NCBI GenBank assembly: GCA_030612585.1
Contig: JAUWNP010000053.1
Coordinates: 1-24,053 of the forward strand
Reading direction: 5' to 3'
Length of the DNA: 24,053 nt
Source of the DNA: Anaerolineae bacterium
GTDB lineage: Bacteria; Chloroflexota; Anaerolineae; B4-G1
Of the stretch, positions 13,319 through 22,385 are shown piece after piece (position 1 is the first letter of the stretch; each line of letters begins with the position of its first letter). Below the pieces are notes generated by a model, which was not told the origin of the DNA, did not search any database, and saw nothing but the letters and a program-made list of their open reading frames with translations. The position numbers were made by a program, and so were the translations under genes.

Positions 13319-16045
13319 ATGCGGATTGCCCAGATAGACCTGGAAAACGTCAAGAGCTACCGGCGGGAGAGTGTGGTCTTTACCGAGGGTACCAATGCCA
13401 TCTGCGGGCCGAATGGCGCGGGTAAGAGCACACTGCTGGAGGCCATCGGTTTTGCGCTCTTTGACTCTGTGCCCTACATACGACGCAATTTCGTCCGCGA
13501 GGGAGAAAAGACAGCCACCGTCACCGTTCACCTGGTCAGCGACGATGAGCGAACCTACCAGGTGGTTCGCAAGTGCGGCAGCAGTAGCCGTTACTACGTC
13601 TACGATTCAGAGATTGACCAAAATCTCACAAGCGGTAAAGAAGAGACGCAGGCCTGGCTGTACGAGTTTATGGAGGTGGAGGAAACTACCAGTTTATCCG
13701 CCCTCTTCGAGGATGCGGTCGGCGTGCCCCAGGGCCTGCTGACAGCGGCTTTCCTGGACAAGGCAGGCAATCGCAAGAACACCTTCAACCCCCTTCTCCG
13801 CGTGGATGAGTACGAGAAAGTCTGGAAGGCACTGCTCGATCCACGAAGTCATCTCAAGAAGTGGATCGCCGAGCAAGAGAAGAGCATCGCCGGCTTCGAG
13901 GCTGAGGTCAAACCGCTGCCGGCCTTGCGGGAGAAAGTGGCCGGCCTGCAGGCTGAGATTGAGGTCGGTGAAAAGCGCCAGGCTGTCTTGCAGGTCGAAT
14001 TGCAAGACGTGACTCAGCGTAAGGAAGCCCTCGAGTCTATCAAGGAACGTCTGGATGCGCTGAAGCAAACGGTTACCCAAGCCGAGGCAGAGGTCAAGAC
14101 CCTCGGTGCGCGACTGGCCGATGCTCAGGCCGCCGTCGAACGGGCCGAGCAAGCTCAGACCGTAGTGTGCGAGACGGAGGTTGGGCACCAAGCCTATCTG
14201 GCAGCCCAGGCGAATCTGGCCGAGTTGGAGAAACGGCGGCGAGAGCGCGACCGTCTGAACGACACGCTCCAGCGACACGTCACCGATCTGGCCCTGGCCC
14301 AGCAGAAAGTCGTCGGGCTGGAATCGGATCTAAAGGCCATCGCCGTAGCCGAGGCCGAGATGGAGGCGCTGCGCCCACAGGTAGAATCCCAGGAACGGTT
14401 GGAGGGCGAACTTGCCGAGGCACGGCGCCTCGCCGACCGGCTGGCCGACGCGGAGCGAAATCTACATCAAGAGCAGATGCGACTGGCTGACCTGGAGACC
14501 AGGCTCTCAGGTATCCAGGCTGGCTTGGTCGAACTGGCCGAGGTCGAAGGGGAGATCGAAGCGCTACAAGCGGAACTGGAGGAACTGGACGGGCAACGCG
14601 ATGCGCTGACGGCTCAAATCGCTGCACACCAGGCGGAACTGGATCAACTGAAAGAGCAAACCGTCACTCTGGAAGCGGTTGAGACGGCGGTGTGCCCCGT
14701 GTGCGAAGGCGCGCTGACGCCGGAACATCGGTCCGAGTTGCTGGCGCGCAACCAGGTGCGTCAAGCAGAACTGGAGGCGGCGCTGGATGAAGCGATATCC
14801 CGGCAAGATACAGCAGAGAAAAGCCGGCACCAGAAACAGAGGGCGCTGCGCAATCTGGAAAAGCAGGTCAAAAAACTCCCTCGCCAGGCGGAGGCAGATG
14901 ATCTCGCGGCGCAGATAGACGCTCAACAGAAAGCCCTGTCAGGGGTCGAAGCGACGGTTGCCGAGCTAGCCGGCGCGCCCGCCGAGGTCGAACAGCTGAC
15001 GGCCGATCTTGAGGCACTGGGAGATCCTCGACGTGACTACCAGCGCGCTGCCGATACCGCCAGCCAACGGGAGGTCGTGGAGAAGGATTTGACGGCGACG
15101 AAGGAGCGCATCGCCGAGTTGAAGGGGTATAAGGACGCGCTCGAGGGGGAGTTGGCAAACTACGCCAACCTGGATGAGCAAATCGAGGCTGGGCGAGCGG
15201 CGCAGGCCGCTCACGAACCGGGTCACCAGCGCTACCTGGAGCACATCCGCGAGGCAGAAACGTTGGGAGAGCGCCAGGAAAGCGTCGCTGCCCTGAGCGA
15301 TGAACGGAAGGTTGCTCATGCTGAGTGGGAGCGCCTAGTCTGGGAGCGAGACCAGGTTGCAGCGGGCTATGATGCCAAAGCCTACGCGCAACTGCTGGAG
15401 GCGTTTACCGCGTTGAGCAGTGAGATGGCGACTTTGAGCGAGCGGATTCGTATGCAGCGCGATCAGGTAAACGAAGGACAGGCTGAGATAGAGCGGCTGG
15501 TGCACGTGCAGGAGGCCCTCGAGACAGTCCGCATCGAGCACGCCGAATTGGTCGAGGTGTTGGCCCTCCTGGACTACCTGCGCCAGGTGTTGCGGGACGC
15601 GGGACCGAAGGTGACCCAGGCATTGGTCGAGGTCATCTCGCTGCAGGCGGCTCGTCTCTATGCCGACATTATGGCCGACCACACTGCCCGGCTGCGCTGG
15701 ACGGAGGACTACGAGATCGTCCTGATGGCAGGCGGTCGGGAGCGCACCTTCAAGCAACTTTCTGGCGGTGAGCAGATGGCAGCCGCTCTTGCCGTGCGCC
15801 TGGCACTATTGCGCGAGGTCTCGGCAGTTGACGTCGCCTTCTTCGACGAGCCGACGGCCAACCTGGACGACCACCGGCGTGACAACCTGGCCGAGCAGAT
15901 CCTGAACGTCAAGGGCTTCTCCCAGCTCTTTGTCATCAGCCACGACGACACCTTTGAGCGGAACACCGACAACGTGGTGCGGGTGGTCAAAGAGAACGGC
16001 GTCAGCCGGGCCGGCCCTGAGTCCGTCGAACGGGTGGAGGTTTGA
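13319..16045 (+). CDS. rad50: Rad50/SbcC-type SMC ATPase
   Basis: The 908-residue protein is typical in size for Rad50. Seen: Walker A GPNGAGKS at 30-37 (K36), two long coiled-coil arms rich in Glu/Gln/Leu/Arg (about 180-780), a zinc hook CPVC at 459-462 exactly mid-protein, ABC signature LSGGEQ at 814-819, Walker B with D843-E844 (FFDEPTANLDD), and H875 in the switch loop (VISHDD). It binds Mre11 at the base of the coils, tethers DNA ends through the hook, and gates nuclease access by ATP. AGGAGAGG (13303-13310) with an 8-nt spacer supports the ATG. The stop TGA overlaps the nurA ATG by one base (TGATG), so translation is probably coupled. Confidence 0.93.
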   Translation: MRIAQIDLENVKSYRRESVVFTEGTNAICGPNGAGKSTLLEAIGFALFDSVPYIRRNFVREGEKTATVTVHLVSDDERTYQVVRKCGSSSRYYVYDSEIDQNLTSGKEETQAWLYEFMEVEETTSLSALFEDAVGVPQGLLTAAFLDKAGNRKNTFNPLLRVDEYEKVWKALLDPRSHLKKWIAEQEKSIAGFEAEVKPLPALREKVAGLQAEIEVGEKRQAVLQVELQDVTQRKEALESIKERLDALKQTVTQAEAEVKTLGARLADAQAAVERAEQAQTVVCETEVGHQAYLAAQANLAELEKRRRERDRLNDTLQRHVTDLALAQQKVVGLESDLKAIAVAEAEMEALRPQVESQERLEGELAEARRLADRLADAERNLHQEQMRLADLETRLSGIQAGLVELAEVEGEIEALQAELEELDGQRDALTAQIAAHQAELDQLKEQTVTLEAVETAVCPVCEGALTPEHRSELLARNQVRQAELEAALDEAISRQDTAEKSRHQKQRALRNLEKQVKKLPRQAEADDLAAQIDAQQKALSGVEATVAELAGAPAEVEQLTADLEALGDPRRDYQRAADTASQREVVEKDLTATKERIAELKGYKDALEGELANYANLDEQIEAGRAAQAAHEPGHQRYLEHIREAETLGERQESVAALSDERKVAHAEWERLVWERDQVAAGYDAKAYAQLLEAFTALSSEMATLSERIRMQRDQVNEGQAEIERLVHVQEALETVRIEHAELVEVLALLDYLRQVLRDAGPKVTQALVEVISLQAARLYADIMADHTARLRWTEDYEIVLMAGGRERTFKQLSGGEQMAAALAVRLALLREVSAVDVAFFDEPTANLDDHRRDNLAEQILNVKGFSQLFVISHDDTFERNTDNVVRVVKENGVSRAGPESVERVEV

Positions 16046-17235
16046 TGTTTCACCGAGAACGAGTGATCGCCGCACTGGAGGCCCAAGATGATCGCTTCGC
16101 TGGCTATGAGACAGAGCTGAGCGACACCATCGCGGGCTATGAGCAGGCATTGATAGAGCTGGTCGGTCTCAATCGGGCCGAGATTGAGGCTCGACTGGCT
16201 GGTGTCCCCTGGCCCGGTGCCCGGCCCACCGTCGAGCACGATCAACATCCTGGCATTGTCGTGCCCTTCAGCCAGACCTGGGCCAATCACGAGCAGGCAC
16301 GGGCCTGGGCGCGGGATGTGCTGACCGGTGTACCGACCGTCGCCGTGGATGGCTCACAGATCACGCCCAGCAAGGACATCTCGGTGCCGGTGGGCGCAGT
16401 GCAGATCGGCTGGTTCGTCAATCCTCACGACGGCGACCAGGGTTACGTCAAAGACATCACCTTTGAGGTTCTGGCCCCCGACGAGTTGGCCGACGAAGGC
16501 GAAGAGGATGTCTCTGCCTTTGGTTTCCCCGACTGGCGCGTCAACGCACGGCGCTTCATCCTGGAATGTGAGAAACTGGTGGAGAGTATGCAGGCCGCCT
16601 GCGATGACGAGGTCAAGCCGGTCTGCTTCTTCGATGGCTCGCTGGTCATCTCTTTCGTCCAGCACATGCTACCGGAGCGCCAAAAGCAATACATCAAGGC
16701 AGTGATGTCGCTGCTGGCGGCGTCCGAAGAGTGTCGCGTGCCGTTGGTTGGCTACGTGGATACGAGCTATGCCAACGACCTGGCAGCGATGCTAGATGCG
16801 CTGGCCGGCCGGCGCACGCGCCAGCGCATCAGCGATGGCGCGCTGCTACGCCCCAGGATGCAATGGGGCGACCGCACGGTGGCCTACGTCTGCGCCCGCG
16901 ACGACAAGGTGCTGCCGGTCGGTGGTGGCAAGTACTACGACCGCGTCTGTTTCGTTTACCTGAAGACGACGGCCGACCGCCCACCATCTCGGTTGGACCT
17001 GCCCTGCTGGCTGCTGGAGGCCGGCGAGTTAGAGCACACATTGGACGTGGTGCGGGCAGAGTGCGTTGTGGGCAATGGCTATCCCTACGCGCTGGAGACC
17101 GCCGACGCGGTAGCGGTGATCACGATGCAGGACCGAGAGCGGTTTTATCGGGCGTTTCAGGAGTTTGCGGAGAAGAGGAGTTTGCCGTTTCGCTTCAGCC
17201 GGAAGATGATCAGCAAAGATAGACGGAGACAGTAG
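16045..17235 (+). CDS. nurA: NurA 5'-3' nuclease
   Basis: This 396-residue protein belongs to the NurA family, the nuclease that works with the HerA hexameric translocase to degrade the 5' strand at DNA ends. Seen: the RNase-H-like active-site segment AVDGSQITPSKD with D102, a second acidic strand FFDGSLVISF with D197, GYVDTSYANDLA with D239, and the conserved C-terminal GNGYPYALETADAVAVI. ATG 16045 overlaps the rad50 stop; GGAGG sits at 16036-16040. A TTG one codon earlier is possible but less likely. Strongly GC-rich, like rad50 and herA, in contrast to the next two genes. In canonical clusters herA follows directly; here two foreign-looking genes intervene. Confidence 0.9.
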   Translation: MFHRERVIAALEAQDDRFAGYETELSDTIAGYEQALIELVGLNRAEIEARLAGVPWPGARPTVEHDQHPGIVVPFSQTWANHEQARAWARDVLTGVPTVAVDGSQITPSKDISVPVGAVQIGWFVNPHDGDQGYVKDITFEVLAPDELADEGEEDVSAFGFPDWRVNARRFILECEKLVESMQAACDDEVKPVCFFDGSLVISFVQHMLPERQKQYIKAVMSLLAASEECRVPLVGYVDTSYANDLAAMLDALAGRRTRQRISDGALLRPRMQWGDRTVAYVCARDDKVLPVGGGKYYDRVCFVYLKTTADRPPSRLDLPCWLLEAGELEHTLDVVRAECVVGNGYPYALETADAVAVITMQDRERFYRAFQEFAEKRSLPFRFSRKMISKDRRRQ

Positions 17236-17239
17236 AATT

Positions 17240-18130
17240 ATGGACCAGTTTCCTTCCCTTGATCGATGGTTTGATATACACGTTAACGTACCGAATTCGC
17301 ACGGATACACAAGATATGACTTGATTGTCAAAAACGACTTGGAGGTTCAGGAATGGGATGAGTTCTTAGATGAACTTGCTCTTGTTATTGCACGCTTAAG
17401 ATTGCATCGGAATTGGTATAAGCAATGGCTCGAATACTGGAAAAACTCGATACCTATTCCCCCCGAGTGGAAAGAGAAGTTTAGAGATCAATTCTGGCGC
17501 GGATTTGTGAGTAGTAAAGCGACCAAAGAAGAAATGGGGAGCATACAATTTGATGAAACTGCGCTTCAGGGCTATGTAGGTGAACTAATCTTGTACCTTG
17601 TGCAATCGCAGTTTTACGATCAGAGAATTGATGCTGTTCCACGAAAGCCTAAACAACATTCCAAAGATAGTGGCATCGATTGTCTCGAGTTGTGTGGAGA
17701 TCAAGATGATTACGATTCACTTCATTATATTGCTTGGGAATGCAAAGGAACAACCGATAGTACCCCGGATAATTTCCCCGGCAAGATTTACAGAGGACAT
17801 TTAGAAGAAACTTCCAAGTCTTTTGGGGAGATGATCGGTTTGCTTTTCGATTTACATAGCAATGATGATGTGCTAAAAAGATTTATCGATGAAATGATCG
17901 ATGATTTTTATTCTCCTACGCCGTCACTTAGAAAGAGATTTGGAGGATGCGTTACATACAGTGCCAGTTGCATTATGCACTCTGGTGCGTTTTCAAGGTT
18001 TGCCTCTAGGTTTAGGGGGAAATTGGCAGAAGATGCAATGTGTCGCCAGATCCGACTTTGTGCAGTGGGTGATTTTGCGAAAATCATCGAACAGGTGCGG
18101 GATAGAATATGGATCAAATTGCTTCCGTAG
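17240..18130 (+). CDS. PD-(D/E)XK nuclease resembling HamA (DUF1837) of Hachiman antiphage systems
   Basis: The protein has 296 residues. Seen: a helix with YVGELILYLV (E115), then SGIDCLEL (D147) and, 20 residues later, IAWECKG (E167, K169). E...GID...ExK is a PD-(D/E)XK nuclease core. The GELI...GID...EcK layout and overall length match what I recall of HamA/DUF1837 effector nucleases, which pair with an SF2 helicase (HamB) encoded next door, exactly the arrangement here. The first 100 residues are not recognised. GGAG at 17225-17228 lies 11 nt before the ATG, inside the end of nurA; the gene begins 4 nt after nurA and overlaps the helicase gene by 22 nt. The sequence is AT-rich (24 of 60 G+C in 17281-17340, against 43 of 60 in 16861-16920), suggesting transfer. 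Other nuclease families remain possible. Confidence 0.65.
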   Translation: MDQFPSLDRWFDIHVNVPNSHGYTRYDLIVKNDLEVQEWDEFLDELALVIARLRLHRNWYKQWLEYWKNSIPIPPEWKEKFRDQFWRGFVSSKATKEEMGSIQFDETALQGYVGELILYLVQSQFYDQRIDAVPRKPKQHSKDSGIDCLELCGDQDDYDSLHYIAWECKGTTDSTPDNFPGKIYRGHLEETSKSFGEMIGLLFDLHSNDDVLKRFIDEMIDDFYSPTPSLRKRFGGCVTYSASCIMHSGAFSRFASRFRGKLAEDAMCRQIRLCAVGDFAKIIEQVRDRIWIKLLP

Positions 18131-21100
18131 AAAAACTAAAGAAATGTCTCGACGCAATCAAAATCAGTGATACCTACACTGATTTGCAGAACTTGATCAC
18201 CGAGTTGCATTTCGCCTACGAGTCTTACCGATTCAAGAGAGATGTACCTGGTCTTTCGGATCAGCGAACACTATGGGACACCGCATACTATCTGCTCACG
18301 GCCTTGACTAATCCTCGGAGACGATCAAGGATGCCGAGTTCTGATGTGCAAGATGGGTTAGCCATTTCAGGGCTTGTATTTGAGTTACTGGGGCGTTACG
18401 CGGAAGCACGTGCAGACCTTGCTCTTCAAAGAGATTGTTTTCTCAACGCAGCAATTGTCAACACGTTATCACGGTATGAGGCCAATTCGGCGGTTCTGGC
18501 AAGGTCGTATTTCAAAGATGATTTGCTGCCTGAGAACAAACAGGACTTCTTATCCAGACCTGCCGAGTATGGAATGAATATGACTCTTGCACTGCTGGCA
18601 CGTGAATTCTTCTGGATTCATCATCATGAGCCCATATTCTCGAAACTTCTTGATCCACCTGAGAAAGTCAATAGAGAACTGGATGATATTGACAGGCAAT
18701 ATGGTGAGGAAACAGGTTTTTGGGTATTGGTCTGCAGAGCGGTTATCCAATTCGTTGGTTTCATGATAAGTGGTGAAGAGCGAGCCTATCGTGCAGCGTT
18801 GACAACCCTAAGCAATGGTCGTCAAATCGCCCGCGACTATGAACTCCTCTCAGAACACTGGCTGGCGTCCAGGCTGCTCGATTGTCTCGAACGGATGGAA
18901 GAACGTTCAACCTGGCGCGTATTACGAGCCCATGGATTCTCCGAAGACTACATCTCAACATTGACGAGATTCCCTTGGAACGCAGTTCATGAGCTTTGGC
19001 AATCGCAGATCGACGCCTTGACCAGGGTAGAGACTCCGGATCAGCCTGAACGGAGTAGCATTTTGTCAGATGACGTAAATCGAGTTGTTGTCAGCATGCC
19101 CACTAGCGCAGGCAAAACCCTGCTGGCAGAAATGGTGATTGTCCAAACACTCCAGCACAAACCAGGATCGAAATGTGTGTACGTTGCACCTACCAGAGCA
19201 CTCGTGGACGAAATAGAGACAAAACTTCACCGTCGCCTTCGGTTTCTTGGCTACCGTGTCACGAGCGTTGTTGGAGCTTTTGAAATCAGTACCATTGAAC
19301 AGGATTACCTTGAAACAGTTGATGTAGCTGTATTGACCCCAGAGAAACTGGATTACCTGTTCAGAAAACGTGATCCATTTGCTGATCAAGTTGAGCTAAT
19401 CATCTTTGACGAAATACACAAGGTGGGCGAAGGTAACCGTGGTTGGTTTCTCGAAACTCTTGTTACTTGGCTTCTCTTGAAACCGAACCTGAAGGATGCC
19501 AAAATGGTCTTTATGACCGCAGTGCTACCGCGCTCACAGCAACCTCTTGTAAGACTGTGGCTTGGACAAGAGAGTATTGCTCCAATTGTTGTGAGCAACT
19601 GGTCTCCGACCCGACAATTGATCGGTGTACTGTGGTATCCTCAACTGACACCTGATTGGGATCATCCAGTTGATTTGGATAGCCAAGGAAATCGTTGTTA
19701 TTGGGGAACTTGCGCTGATTTGACTTTCAGATACGACATCGGAACAGAACACAGAACCTTGGAGGGACTGTACAGACTGCGTTTCTGGGTGAATGATGAT
19801 TTCAAGAGAGTTCGTCGTGACGAAGAAACTAGATATGATCGCTGTTTGAAACTGATTGCACTTCTTGGTTCAGAGAACTCAACACTCGTCTACTTTCAAG
19901 AGAAGAAGGACCTGGTTCGGTTCTGCAAACATGCTCAAAAGGAACTTGACCGTCTCAAGGATCCCAATCTTGACAGACTCGTGCAATATGTTTCTGCGAG
20001 ACTTGGCCCCGATTTCCCAATAGTAAGAAGTTTGCCTTACGGAGTTGCCTTTCATCATGGGGATTTACCCGTTGATGTGCGGAACGAGATCGAGAGCGCG
20101 TACCGTGACAAGGTCATCCGTGTCTTGGCATGTACCACGACTCTAGCAGAAGGTGTCAACCTTCCAATTCAGACCTTCATTCTAGGCTACCATCAGACTT
20201 GGAGCAAGCACCGACTCTCTGTCAGTGACTTTAAGAACATCATAGGCCGAGCTGGTCGCGCTCTTATTGAGACTGAGGGGAAAATCATCGCAATTCGCCA
20301 TCCTGAATTCGCAAGAGATGATGATGATGCAAAGTACTTCGAGTCTCTGGTAAGTCTGGATGAGAGTGAGTTAGTAATCAAGAGTGAATTCCCACCACGC
20401 AGACTCCAGGATGAGAGGGAGCGTGTCGTTGATGAACTCAGTGCGCTAACTCAAACCATTAAAGATGCTCAGGCATTGGCTCAGGTGGAATATGTAGAGG
20501 AGTTGGCAGATGTACTGCAACGACTGCAGGTGTTTATTTTCACCATTTACGAAGACAGGATAATCGATCATACACCTGAGTTGGTTGACAATGCGTTGAA
20601 AAGCACGTTCCTCTTTATTCAAAACCCTGATCCGGAAATTCGGCAAGCGGTTAGCAGACTGAGCCAAAGGTTTGCGACGATTTGCAGTCAAATGGATTCG
20701 ACCAAGTTGAGAAGGTTCAACACATCGGGCCTACGTTACAAGTCCAACATTTTGCTAGAACAACTTGCCGAACGAATCGCGAAGAGGTGCGCGGGATTGA
20801 AGGCCAAGCAATATACCTTTAAAAAAGTAATTTCTCGCGAAGATATTCAGTTCATACTCGACAATATTCGTGAAGCAAGACCTCAACGTTCTGAGTATCG
20901 CAAAAATCAGTACAGGGTGGTAGAGGGACTTGATCATTATAGTGTCTTGATTGATTGGCTTAATGGCGGGAGCTTTTCAAGTATTAGGGATACTTACTTT
21001 GGGGAGCTTGATAGCATAGCAGTCAGAACGGAAACCTGTCAAAGCTATATCTCCAAGCAGTTTACTTTCAAACTGCCTTGGGCTTTAGCAGCTCTGCACA

Positions 21101-21783
21101 CGCATGCTGAGAGGTTGGGCAATCCAACTCTGATCCTGTGGTTGGAAGCTGCTCCAGCGCAGGTGAAATACGGAGTTGATACCCCTGAGGCAGTATATTT
21201 CTCCTCGGTAGGCGTGCAGTCGAGATTTCTAGCCAGAGCCTTGGGTGAATTATATCGTGAAGAGCGGGGGGCAATGTCCGCATCGGATTGGCAGCCATTG
21301 GGGGACTGGTTCCTTGGCTTGAGTCCATTCTATCTGCGGGATAAGATATCCCACTTGCCAGAATTGGCAATAAGGCAAGCCATCCGACGTGCTAACGTAA
21401 TCCGCCGCCCGAGTAGAACGCTTCGGAGAACTGGACGAGTCATATTCAACATTGCAGGGTGGCAATACTATAGTGGTGAGAAGCTCATTGATGAGCTTTT
21501 TGAGAGATCTTGGGGAGAAGAAAAGCCACTTGCACAACTGCAACACGAACTGGACAATGAGTACGACGAGTATGCAGTAGCCATACACTGGGGACAACCA
21601 ACACCGGACAGCAAGCTGGGATACGTTCCTCGAAGATATAATGAGGAAATCGCTATTTTGCTTGCGCTGGGAAGAAGACTTGAGGCCAGAGTTATAGCTG
21701 TAGGTTCTTCCCTTCAGCCGAGCGGCTGGCGGCGAGTCGAAGTGCGAGTGGAGCTTATTACAGATCGGAGAATAGAATGGTGA
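18109..21783 (+). CDS. Ski2-like SF2 DNA/RNA helicase with C-terminal HIRAN domain (HamB-like)
   Basis: The protein has 1224 residues. Residues 1-320 are largely helical and unrecognised, perhaps TPR-like. Helicase motifs: I, PTSAGKT with K336; II, DEIH at 434-437; III, MTAVLP; IV, TLVYFQEKKD; V, CTTTLAEGVNLP; VI, NIIGRAGRA with R714 and R717. Motifs V-VI are Ski2/Hel308-like. About 350 residues of helical DNA-binding or ratchet-type sequence follow. From about 1108 to 1215 there is a HIRAN-like domain: IAGWQYYSG (from 1115), the conserved LQHELDNEYDEYAVAIHW and KLGYVPRRYNEEIAILL. HIRAN domains in HLTF bind DNA 3' ends. With the overlapping nuclease gene this fits a HamAB-type pair in which the helicase senses DNA and licenses the nuclease. 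AT-rich throughout (20 of 60 G+C in 20821-20880). It ends overlapping the next gene by 7 nt. Confidence 0.8.
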   Translation: MDQIASVEKLKKCLDAIKISDTYTDLQNLITELHFAYESYRFKRDVPGLSDQRTLWDTAYYLLTALTNPRRRSRMPSSDVQDGLAISGLVFELLGRYAEARADLALQRDCFLNAAIVNTLSRYEANSAVLARSYFKDDLLPENKQDFLSRPAEYGMNMTLALLAREFFWIHHHEPIFSKLLDPPEKVNRELDDIDRQYGEETGFWVLVCRAVIQFVGFMISGEERAYRAALTTLSNGRQIARDYELLSEHWLASRLLDCLERMEERSTWRVLRAHGFSEDYISTLTRFPWNAVHELWQSQIDALTRVETPDQPERSSILSDDVNRVVVSMPTSAGKTLLAEMVIVQTLQHKPGSKCVYVAPTRALVDEIETKLHRRLRFLGYRVTSVVGAFEISTIEQDYLETVDVAVLTPEKLDYLFRKRDPFADQVELIIFDEIHKVGEGNRGWFLETLVTWLLLKPNLKDAKMVFMTAVLPRSQQPLVRLWLGQESIAPIVVSNWSPTRQLIGVLWYPQLTPDWDHPVDLDSQGNRCYWGTCADLTFRYDIGTEHRTLEGLYRLRFWVNDDFKRVRRDEETRYDRCLKLIALLGSENSTLVYFQEKKDLVRFCKHAQKELDRLKDPNLDRLVQYVSARLGPDFPIVRSLPYGVAFHHGDLPVDVRNEIESAYRDKVIRVLACTTTLAEGVNLPIQTFILGYHQTWSKHRLSVSDFKNIIGRAGRALIETEGKIIAIRHPEFARDDDDAKYFESLVSLDESELVIKSEFPPRRLQDERERVVDELSALTQTIKDAQALAQVEYVEELADVLQRLQVFIFTIYEDRIIDHTPELVDNALKSTFLFIQNPDPEIRQAVSRLSQRFATICSQMDSTKLRRFNTSGLRYKSNILLEQLAERIAKRCAGLKAKQYTFKKVISREDIQFILDNIREARPQRSEYRKNQYRVVEGLDHYSVLIDWLNGGSFSSIRDTYFGELDSIAVRTETCQSYISKQFTFKLPWALAALHTHAERLGNPTLILWLEAAPAQVKYGVDTPEAVYFSSVGVQSRFLARALGELYREERGAMSASDWQPLGDWFLGLSPFYLRDKISHLPELAIRQAIRRANVIRRPSRTLRRTGRVIFNIAGWQYYSGEKLIDELFERSWGEEKPLAQLQHELDNEYDEYAVAIHWGQPTPDSKLGYVPRRYNEEIAILLALGRRLEARVIAVGSSLQPSGWRRVEVRVELITDRRIEW

Positions 21784-22385
21784 TAGGTAAAGTTGTCAAG
21801 TCCAGCTTCCATATTGACTATGTCTGTCAGGTCTACGGCCCTGGTGAGGTTGAATCGCCCCCATCTCCCGCCGACTACGCCTTCGGCACCTTCGTCCGCA
21901 TCCCATTGAGCGAGGGCAACGGTCACCTGGTCGGCGTGATCTACGACACCGTCCTGCTTAACCCCGAGTTCGGCAGCCTCGGTCCGCGTCTCTCCCCCGC
22001 GCCCGACCTGGCCGTCTTCTCGCCCGACTATCTGGCCGAAAAGGTCACGCTGGTTGGCATCACCGCCGTGGGCACACTGGGGGCGGATGGTAGCGTCACC
22101 CACGGCGTGCCATCTTTGGCCGCCCAGATTGACGCGCTGGTTGAGCGAATGGACAACGATGTGATTCGCACGTTCCATCATCCAGCCAGCCGCAACCCGG
22201 CTGGTGTCCATCTGGGCTATGCGCCGCTGCTTCTGGCCTTGGGCAGCCCTCTGGCCCGTCACCTGTTGCTGCGCGTCGTTGACCGGCTGATCGCCCTCTT
22301 TCCTGGCCATGTGGCCCATCTCTCCGTGCTGCGCGGCGAACTGGCCTGGCAGGCGGTCATCGGGCCAGTAGGAGGTGCGTCGTGA
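21777..22385 (+). CDS. HAS-barrel-like protein preceding HerA
   Basis: The protein has 202 residues and starts at ATG 21777, or at the adjacent GTG 21780. The N-terminal half (MVIGKVVKSSFHIDYVCQV..., AFGTFVRIPL..., HLVGVIYDTVLLNPEFGSLG) has the short-strand pattern of a HAS barrel, the beta-barrel found at the N-terminus of HerA-type ATPases. The second half is helical (LAAQIDALVERMDNDVIRTFH, LLLRVVDRLIALF) with no catalytic motif visible. It overlaps the helicase gene by 7 nt and the herA start by 4 nt (GTGA). GC-rich sequence resumes within its first 60 bases. It is probably an accessory subunit for HerA or NurA docking; it may be the older partner that directly followed nurA before the AT-rich pair arrived. 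Confidence 0.65.
   Translation: MVIGKVVKSSFHIDYVCQVYGPGEVESPPSPADYAFGTFVRIPLSEGNGHLVGVIYDTVLLNPEFGSLGPRLSPAPDLAVFSPDYLAEKVTLVGITAVGTLGADGSVTHGVPSLAAQIDALVERMDNDVIRTFHHPASRNPAGVHLGYAPLLLALGSPLARHLLLRVVDRLIALFPGHVAHLSVLRGELAWQAVIGPVGGAS

Noticed and set aside
17200..21800. Mobile element carrying the AT-rich gene pair
   Set aside because: No transposase, integrase, terminal inverted repeats or target-site duplications were found at the borders; transfer is inferred from composition only.
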